Of a DNA stretch of 43,568 bases, positions 37,120 to 43,568 are shown piece by piece; position 1 is the first letter of the stretch; each line of letters starts with the position of its first letter. Both the position numbers and the translations under genes were made by a program. A model generated the notes under the pieces. That model was not told where the DNA came from and did no database searches. It was given only the letters and a program-made list of their open reading frames with translations. This DNA is from Nitrospirota bacterium (GTDB taxonomy: Bacteria; Nitrospirota; Thermodesulfovibrionia; Thermodesulfovibrionales; UBA9159). Where the stretch lies: positions 1 through 43,568 of the forward strand of contig JAMCQB010000103.1 of the NCBI GenBank assembly GCA_023382175.1. The letters are read 5' to 3'.

Positions 37120-38052
37120 ATTAAAGGTTATATCCTCAAACGGCTTCTTCTTCTCATCCCCCTTTTGCTGGGGATAACCATGCTCACCTTTTCCCTCACA
37201 AAGGCCCTTCCGGGTGACCCTGCCCTGAGCATGGTGGGCGAGAGGGCGAGTCCCGAGGTGATCGAGAGCATACGAAAGGAACTGAACACGGATAAGAGTT
37301 TCTTTGTTCAGTACATGGGCTATGTGAAGTTGCTTTTGAAGGGAGAGTTCGGGCGTTCCTACTACACCAACAGAAAAGTGAGCGACGATATCGCGGCGAA
37401 GTTCCCCAATACGTTGCTCCTTGCGGTAGGCGCCATGCTCATTGCGGTGCCGACGGGGATTCTGCTGGGTTTCATCTCTGCCGTGAAAAGGGGGACTGCC
37501 ATTGACCGGGGAATATCTTCCCTGTCCGTTATCGGGCTGAGCCTTCCGGTCTTCTGGTCGGGGCTCCTGATCATGCTCTTTTTCAGCCTGAAAATGAAGA
37601 TGCTGCCGCCGTCAGGCATGGGGGACATCAGATTCCTCATCATGCCTTCCCTCACCCTTGCCCTTCCCGCCCTTGCCACGCTCACCCGAATTTCGAGGAC
37701 GACCCTCATCGATCTCTTCGGCATGCCCTATGTCAGGACAGCCAGGGCAAAGGGATTAAGCGAGGGGAGGGTCAAGTTCATACATGTCTTCAAGAATGCC
37801 CTCATCCCTCTGGTGACGGTCATCGGGCTGGATTTCGGGAGTTATCTCAACGGCGCAGTGCTCACAGAGACGATCTTCGGGTGGGACGGCATTGGCAGAT
37901 TCGCCATGGAAGGGATCATAAAGAGGGATTATCCGGTGATCATGGGATGCATTATCGTCGGCACCACTGTTTACGTGCTCATTAATCTCATGGTGGATAT
38001 CATCTACCATTATCTTGACCCGAGGGTGAGGCTCTACGCAGGAAATGATTAA
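37120..38052 (+). CDS. Dipeptide/oligopeptide ABC transporter permease (DppB-like), start uncertain
   Basis: KGYILKRLLLLIPLLLGITMLTFSLTKALPGDPA…; C-terminal EAA-loop RTARAKGLSEGRVKFIHVFKNALIP. Canonical start is only TTG 37165, inside TM1; ATT 37120 has SD GGAGG. Confidence 0.85.
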   Translation: MKGYILKRLLLLIPLLLGITMLTFSLTKALPGDPALSMVGERASPEVIESIRKELNTDKSFFVQYMGYVKLLLKGEFGRSYYTNRKVSDDIAAKFPNTLLLAVGAMLIAVPTGILLGFISAVKRGTAIDRGISSLSVIGLSLPVFWSGLLIMLFFSLKMKMLPPSGMGDIRFLIMPSLTLALPALATLTRISRTTLIDLFGMPYVRTARAKGLSEGRVKFIHVFKNALIPLVTVIGLDFGSYLNGAVLTETIFGWDGIGRFAMEGIIKRDYPVIMGCIIVGTTVYVLINLMVDIIYHYLDPRVRLYAGND

Positions 38053-38839
38053 GGCTATCGTCTCAGTCCTGCTGATAATAATGCTGGCTTCGATCTTTGC
38101 CCCTCTCATCTCCTCCCACGATCCGGAAGAGGTGAACCTGGATGAGCTGAAGCAGTCACCCAGCCTCCGTCACCCCCTTGGCACCGATAACAAGGGCAGG
38201 GACATCCTCTCAAGGATTCTCTACGGAGGAAGGATCTCCCTTTCCGTTGCCGTGGTGGCTGCAGTGGTGTCCATGGGCATAGGTCTGCTGGTGGGGTTAG
38301 TCTCGGGATACGTGGGGGGAAAAACAGATACCTCCATAATGCTCATTGTGGACTTCATACTCGCCTTCCCTTCCCTGCTTCTTGCCATAGGGATCTCAGT
38401 AATTCTTCCTCCCGGCATCTACACGGTGATGATCGCCATAGCGTCGGTGGGATGGGCTTCTTTTGCAAGACTGGTGAGGGGATATGTGCTTTCCTCCCGG
38501 GAGTCGCCGTTTATCGAAGCGGCAAGGGCCATCGGCTGCAGCAGCGGGAGGATACTTTTTGTGCATCTCCTTCCGCAGTGCATTCCCCTGGTGATCGTGA
38601 TGATGGGGTTGAAACTGGGGGGGTATATCCTCACCGAGGCATCCCTGAGCTTCCTCGGTCTGGGCGCCCAGCCGCCTATGCCGAGCTGGGGCTCCATGGT
38701 GAGCGCTAACAGGGTATTTATCATGTCGGCCCCGTGGATGGTCATCTTCCCGGGCCTTGCAATCGCACTCACAGCCCTCTGCTTTAATATGCTGGGAGAT
38801 GCATTAAGGGACAGGTATGGCCTGGAGATAAGGGGGTAG
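38045..38839 (+). CDS. Dipeptide/oligopeptide ABC transporter permease (DppC-like)
   Basis: HPLGTDNKGRDILSRILYGGRISLSVA…EAARAIGCSSGRILFVHLLPQCIPLVI…PSWGSMV. Confidence 0.9.
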   Translation: MIKAIVSVLLIIMLASIFAPLISSHDPEEVNLDELKQSPSLRHPLGTDNKGRDILSRILYGGRISLSVAVVAAVVSMGIGLLVGLVSGYVGGKTDTSIMLIVDFILAFPSLLLAIGISVILPPGIYTVMIAIASVGWASFARLVRGYVLSSRESPFIEAARAIGCSSGRILFVHLLPQCIPLVIVMMGLKLGGYILTEASLSFLGLGAQPPMPSWGSMVSANRVFIMSAPWMVIFPGLAIALTALCFNMLGDALRDRYGLEIRG

Positions 38840-38847
38840 GGAGCCTG

Positions 38848-39402
38848 TTATTTCCCCCTCAGTTTTTCCTCTTCCTCCTGCTCGGTCTTGCAGAAAATGC
38901 ACATGTTGGTGACCGGCCGTGCCTCGAGACGCTTTAAGTTTATTTCCTCGCCGCAGACATCGCAGATGCCGAAGGAGCCGCTGTCGATCTTCTCCATGGC
39001 CTGCTCTATCTTTTTAAGAAGCCTCTGTTCCCTGCCCCTGAGGCGCAGCATGAAGTTCCTGTCGATCTCTGCACTGGCCTGATCACCCATATCAGGGAAT
39101 ATGGTCTGGCCCGGCAACGCGTTGAGGGCTTCCTCGGCTTCGTTCAGAAGTTCGTTCTTCTGCATGATGAGGGTCTTTTTTATCTCCTGAATTTTCTGCT
39201 CCCTGGGGCTGAGTTTCTTCTTCGGAGCTTTTGCAGCCACCTTGATGGGCTGAACCCTTGAAGCTGATTTTTGTTTTACCTCTTTTTTCGTGGTCCTGGC
39301 TACAGGAGTCTTCACCGCCGTCTTCTTTGGAGACGTGGGCTTCAAAATAGTTTTTGTCTTAATAACCTTTTTCCGTGCCTTCTGTGGTTTCTTGCTTGCC
39401 AT
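38848..39402 (-). CDS. DksA/TraR zinc-finger protein with long Lys-rich N-terminal extension
   Basis: GICDVCGEEINLKRLEARPVTNMCIFCKTEQE zinc finger; N-terminal MASKKPQKARKKVIKTKTILKPTSPKKTAVKTPVARTTKKEVKQK. Confidence 0.88.
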   Translation of the reverse strand: MASKKPQKARKKVIKTKTILKPTSPKKTAVKTPVARTTKKEVKQKSASRVQPIKVAAKAPKKKLSPREQKIQEIKKTLIMQKNELLNEAEEALNALPGQTIFPDMGDQASAEIDRNFMLRLRGREQRLLKKIEQAMEKIDSGSFGICDVCGEEINLKRLEARPVTNMCIFCKTEQEEEEKLRGK

Positions 39403-39549
39403 ATGCTCTCCTGAAAAAGTGATTTTAAAACCTAACATAAAAGCGAAAAGATAGTCAACCGAGAATAAGAGCGCAAGGAGAGATTTTTTTTGATTTCTTT
39501 GCGCCAGAGGGCATCCGGTTATGTTAAAATAGTAACTTACTATTGAGCG

Positions 39550-41010
39550 ATGAACGTTATTATTAAGGATATAAGAGAAGCAGACTGTATTTCCGATGCC
39601 CTCATCCTGCCTTTATGTGAGGGGGAGAGCGCGGCTCCCTACGAAGAGATCGACGCTCTGCTAAAAGGCCTCATCCGCAGGGTCATATCATCCGGGGAGT
39701 TCCAGGGAAAACTGAACCAGATTTCCCTGGTGCATACCGTGAATATGATAAAACCGGACAGAATACTTCTCTCGGGCCTTGGGAAAAAAGAAGAGCTGAA
39801 CGCTGAGAAGATACGTCATTCGGGAGGGAAAGCCGTCTCTTATCTCGGCGGTCTGAGGTTCAGGGATATTTCCCTTTCCCTCAGCCATCTCAATGCATTA
39901 CGTCAATCCCCGCTCCCCTTTGTGGAGGGAGGTCTTCTCTCCCTGTATAAATTCAAAAAGTACAGGCAGGACAAAGAGGATGCCGTCAGAATGGAAAGAT
40001 TCACCCTGATTGGAAAGCCCCGGAAGTCATTCTTCAATTCGATAAGCAGGCTGGTGGCAACAGTATCGGCGGTGAATTTTGCCCGGGACCTGATTAATAC
40101 TCCGGCCAATGACATGACGCCGACGGTGCTGGCGAAAACCGCCAGGGGAATGGCCAGAGGCAAGGTGTCACTGAAGGTACTCGAGAGGAAAGACGCGGAA
40201 AGGGAAGGCATGGACGCGTACCTCTCCGTGGCCCGGGGATCCATGGAACCGCCGAAGTTCATCATCCTGAAGTATCATGGCGGAAAGGGAGCTCCCATCG
40301 CCCTCATCGGGAAGTCCATAACCTTTGATAGCGGGGGCATCTCCATCAAGCCAAGCGAAGGCATGGAAAAGATGAAATATGACATGGCAGGCGGCGCCGT
40401 GGTCCTTGCGGTGATCAAGGCTGCGGCTGAAATGCGGCTTCCGGTGAATCTCATCGGTGTGCTCCCGGCTACGGAAAACCTTCCCAGCGGCAGCGCGTCA
40501 AAGCCGGGCGACATTGTCCGCTCCATGACCGGCAAGACCGTGGAGATCATCAGCACCGACGCAGAAGGAAGGCTTGTCCTTGCCGATGCCATCGGATATG
40601 TGAAAAAATTCAAGCCGAGGTTTATAATAGATGTAGCAACGTTAACCGGCGCATGTTCTGTGGCGCTGGGAAATGAGGCTATCGCCATGATGGGCAATGA
40701 CAGCGGCCTTATGGAGCGTCTGAAGGCTGCCGGTGAAGAGGTGTACGAGAGGGTGTGGCAGATGCCGCTCTATGACGAGTACCTGGACTATATTAAAAGT
40801 GATGTTGCGGATATCAAGAATTCAGGCGGGAAAACAGGATCCCTGGTCACCGCCGGTTATTTTCTCAAGGAGTTTGTTGGTGACACTCCGTGGGCGCATC
40901 TGGACATTGCCGGTACTGCATGGACGGAGAAGGATAAGCCATATATCATTAAAGGCGCCACAGGGGTAGGCGTCAGACTTTTGCTCAATTTCTTAAAGGA
41001 GACTCGATGA
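39550..41010 (+). CDS. pepA: Leucyl aminopeptidase (M17)
   Basis: GKSITFDSGGISIKPSEGMEKMKYDMAGGAVV, STDAEGRLVLADAIGY. Confidence 0.95.
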   Translation: MNVIIKDIREADCISDALILPLCEGESAAPYEEIDALLKGLIRRVISSGEFQGKLNQISLVHTVNMIKPDRILLSGLGKKEELNAEKIRHSGGKAVSYLGGLRFRDISLSLSHLNALRQSPLPFVEGGLLSLYKFKKYRQDKEDAVRMERFTLIGKPRKSFFNSISRLVATVSAVNFARDLINTPANDMTPTVLAKTARGMARGKVSLKVLERKDAEREGMDAYLSVARGSMEPPKFIILKYHGGKGAPIALIGKSITFDSGGISIKPSEGMEKMKYDMAGGAVVLAVIKAAAEMRLPVNLIGVLPATENLPSGSASKPGDIVRSMTGKTVEIISTDAEGRLVLADAIGYVKKFKPRFIIDVATLTGACSVALGNEAIAMMGNDSGLMERLKAAGEEVYERVWQMPLYDEYLDYIKSDVADIKNSGGKTGSLVTAGYFLKEFVGDTPWAHLDIAGTAWTEKDKPYIIKGATGVGVRLLLNFLKETR

Positions 41011-41765
41011 AGATATTTAAATTACTGTTCATACTGTCGTTTCTTTTGATACCGTCCTTTGCCTTTGCATGGGGTCCACTCACCCATATCTATCTCGGAA
41101 ACGAGATCTTTTCCCTGGCCTCCTTCCTGCCTGCAGGGGTGTATGCCCTGATCAGGAAATACCGCCATGATTTCCTTTACGGCAACCTCATGGCGGATAG
41201 CATTATCGGCAAGAAGTTCCTGCCGGAAGACAAGAACCCTCACAGCTGGGAGGTGGGGTTAAGCCTTCTGGATTCTGCGAAGACCCAGCAGCAGAAGGCT
41301 TTTGTGTACGGGTATATGAGTCATCTCGCTGCGGATACCGTTGCTCACGGAAGTTTTACCAACACAAAACGGAACATCGGACATACCCTCGTGGAATTGC
41401 GGGCGGACAGCATTATCGACAAGAAGTACTGGATGCAGGCGATCACCATTGACCGAAAGGTCCAGATGAGAAACGACATTTTTCTCGAACAGTCCCTGGA
41501 GAGCGCCTTTTTCTCCTTCAAGACGAACAAAAGAATATTCAAGAGCATGCTGCTTCTCTCCTGTTTTAACAAGGAACGCTTCGGCAATTTCATCCAGAGG
41601 AACGCGGTTGATCCCACGACGCTCACGCGGAAGAATATCCAGCGTCTGCAGATAGAGTCCGTTGACAGGATGGTGGATATCCTCTGTAACGGCAGGGACT
41701 CTGAAGTCACCAACAGAAGTCCCATGGTGAGCATCCGACAGCCCAGCTATCACGTGTTCATCTAA
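41007..41765 (+). CDS. Zinc-dependent phospholipase C family protein
   Basis: Signal peptide; WGPLTHIYLGNEIF, DFLYGNLMADSIIGKKF, HSWEVG, YGYMSHLAADTVAHGSF. Confidence 0.82.
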   Translation: MKIFKLLFILSFLLIPSFAFAWGPLTHIYLGNEIFSLASFLPAGVYALIRKYRHDFLYGNLMADSIIGKKFLPEDKNPHSWEVGLSLLDSAKTQQQKAFVYGYMSHLAADTVAHGSFTNTKRNIGHTLVELRADSIIDKKYWMQAITIDRKVQMRNDIFLEQSLESAFFSFKTNKRIFKSMLLLSCFNKERFGNFIQRNAVDPTTLTRKNIQRLQIESVDRMVDILCNGRDSEVTNRSPMVSIRQPSYHVFI

Positions 41766-41786
41766 ATTCCTGATGGATACCGAAAG

Positions 41787-41877
41787 GATTCAAGGGGTCC
41801 AGTGATCAAGTGAAAGAGATGCAAGACCATACTGTCAGTCCGTTACACCCTCGAACCCTTGAACCCTTGAACCCTTC
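41787..41877. repeat. Inverted octamer array (GRTTCAAG)
   Basis: GATTCAAG|GGGTCCAG|TGATCAAG|TGAAAGAG … CTCGAACC|CTTGAACC|CTTGAACC|CTTC (reverse complement GGTTCAAG units). Confidence 0.8.
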
Positions 41878-41892
41878 TTTCTGTTTTTAGTT

Positions 41893-43146
41893 ATGCGCGA
41901 CATGCTGGGGAGAGAAGACTCCATTTCTGTTGGCGAGGCACAGAGGCGCATGGCAGAACATTTCTCCTTCAAAGAGCCTGTCTCAGTTCTTGTGCCTATC
42001 GGAGACTCCTACGGAAGGGTTTTAACCCATGAAATATATTCTTCTGAGGATCTTCCCGCGTTCCCCCGTTCCACGGTTGACGGTTTTGCCGTTGTGGCTG
42101 CTTCCACCTTCGGCGCAACAGAAAATCTTCCTTCATATCTGAATGTCACCCATGAGATTTTTATGGGAGCAAAACCCGAATTCTCTCTGAGAAAAGGAAC
42201 TGCCGCAAAGATCCCCACGGGTGGGATGATCCCCGAAGGAAGCGATGCGGTGGTGATGCTGGAGCACGTGCAGTCCGCGCACGAAGGACTGATAGAGGTA
42301 TTGAAGCCTGCGGCGCCGGGAGAAAATATCATTGCCGCAGGTGAGGATGTCAGGAGAGGAGACCTCATTTTGAAGAGGGGGCACAGACTCAGACCCCAGG
42401 ACGTTGCAGCCCTTGCCGGTATTGGTATCACTGAAGTGACAGTATATGAGAAACCGAGAGTTTCCATCATCTCCACAGGCGACGAGATCGTGCCCGCAGG
42501 CAGTTCCCTTCTCCCGGGCCAGGTTCGGGATATCAACTCTTACAATCTGGCGGGGTTGATCCTTGAAAACGGGGGTATACCTCTGAGAAAGGGCATATTC
42601 AGAGATGTTTATGCTGACATCCGGAATGCTGTTGAGGAATCCCTGGAAGAATCGCTCATGGTCCTCATTACCGGTGGTAGTTCTGTGGGCATCATGGACA
42701 TGACTGCAAAGATCATAGGCAGCCTCGGTTCTCCGGGCGTGATCTTTCACGGCGTTACCCTGAAACCGGGGAAACCGACCATAGGCGGGGTCGTGAACGG
42801 CATTTCGGTGTTCGGTCTTCCCGGTCATCCCGCTGCTGTGACAGTCTGTTTCGAACTTTTTATAAAACCTGTACTGAAAATGCTCACCGGTATCAGGGAA
42901 AAAGAATTTCTGAAACAGAGAACAGTGAAAGCGAGGATGGCGAGAAATGTCTCTTCCAGTGCAGGCAGGGAGGAACACGTCAGGGTTGCCCTGGAGGACA
43001 GGGACGGGGAGCTCTGGGCCGAACCTGTGCTGGGGAAATCAGGTCTGATAAGGACCCTGGTCATGGCTGACGGCACAGTGGCAATCCCGGCCCATGTCAG
43101 GGGGCTGGAAGAAGGGCAGACCGTGGAAGTCGTGCTTTTCAGTTAA
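41893..43146 (+). CDS. moeA: Molybdopterin molybdotransferase
   Basis: DLPAFPRSTVDGFAV, PTGGMIPEGSDAVVMLEH, STGDEIV, GLPGHPAAV. Confidence 0.94.
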   Translation: MRDMLGREDSISVGEAQRRMAEHFSFKEPVSVLVPIGDSYGRVLTHEIYSSEDLPAFPRSTVDGFAVVAASTFGATENLPSYLNVTHEIFMGAKPEFSLRKGTAAKIPTGGMIPEGSDAVVMLEHVQSAHEGLIEVLKPAAPGENIIAAGEDVRRGDLILKRGHRLRPQDVAALAGIGITEVTVYEKPRVSIISTGDEIVPAGSSLLPGQVRDINSYNLAGLILENGGIPLRKGIFRDVYADIRNAVEESLEESLMVLITGGSSVGIMDMTAKIIGSLGSPGVIFHGVTLKPGKPTIGGVVNGISVFGLPGHPAAVTVCFELFIKPVLKMLTGIREKEFLKQRTVKARMARNVSSSAGREEHVRVALEDRDGELWAEPVLGKSGLIRTLVMADGTVAIPAHVRGLEEGQTVEVVLFS

Positions 43147-43269
43147 GGTATCTATTTTTTTCGCCCTGAAATCCGCGGCAAGAACTGCTTCGTGAACCAG
43201 ACAGTTGTAACCTTTCTCTGAATCTTATAGACTTCAATTAGAAGGCATCAATAGGAGGAGGTATCGTGT

Positions 43270-43568
43270 ATGGCGGACATTGTCAGGAAGGTGGCGTATT
43301 TTTCGATGGACGTACCGAACAGACCAGGTGAAGGGGCTCGGGTGCTCGGGACTTTGGCGGATGCGGGTGTGAACCTTTTGGCATTCTCGGGATTCCCAAG
43401 CCGCAGGAAGGCTCAGCTCGACTTTATCCCCGAGGATGTGGCAGTGTTTAAGAAGGCTGTCAAGGCGGCGAAGATCAGGACGCGCCCCCGGAAATTTGGT
43501 TTCCTGGCCCAAGGTGATGATCGTAAGGGCGCTGTGGCGGATCTGCCCCTGTTCTTCTTAGCTTCTTC
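43270..43568 (+). CDS. ACT-domain-like protein, truncated by the window end
   Basis: Open frame to window end: MADIVRKVAYFSMDVPNRPGEGARVLGTLADAGVNLLAFSGFPSRRKAQLDFIPEDVAVFKKAVKAAK…; SD-like AGGAGGA at 43254-43260. Confidence 0.75.
   Translation, partial: MADIVRKVAYFSMDVPNRPGEGARVLGTLADAGVNLLAFSGFPSRRKAQLDFIPEDVAVFKKAVKAAKIRTRPRKFGFLAQGDDRKGAVADLPLFFLAS

Noticed and set aside
1-43568. CRISPR arrays
   Set aside because: No regularly spaced 23-47 nt direct repeats with unique spacers. The unit arrays are contiguous 7-9-mers.

Overview
This 43.6 kb window looks like an ordinary bacterial chromosome segment. Gene content and an archaeal-type MetK suggest a Nitrospirota/deltaproteobacterial-like lineage, but this is inference only. 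It is dominated by housekeeping genes: amrS, ispE-tRNA-Gln-prs-rplY-pth, ubiD-like, leuD, asd, mtaD, nfi, SurA-like chaperones, galU, hsp20, lon, thiL, rimO, an M50 protease, archaeal-type metK, dppBC, a DksA-like gene, pepA and moeA. It also carries an octaheme CXXCK cytochrome (ONR-type nitrite reductase), a TumE/HTH toxin-antitoxin pair between tRNA-Leu and an IS transposase gene, and a decayed PIN-domain TA locus. The most unusual signal is repetitive. Many intergenic spacers, and two in-frame positions inside rimO, hold imperfect palindromes whose arms are built from tandem degenerate 7-, 8- or 9-nt units. Examples are CGTRAYR heptamers, CGCAGAGGA-like nonamers, AGTTYAAAN nonamers, CGGAGACA octamers and GGTTCAAG octamers. 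Units within an array differ largely by transitions. Some arrays are nested, and an exact 18-nt hairpin (TCCCGAATGCTTTCGGGA) occurs three times, once at the apex of a heptamer array. A second notable spot is a probable rearrangement junction at about 37.05-37.12 kb. There an aminotransferase is reduced to its C-terminus and the adjacent DppB-type permease has lost, or uses a non-canonical (ATT), start codon.
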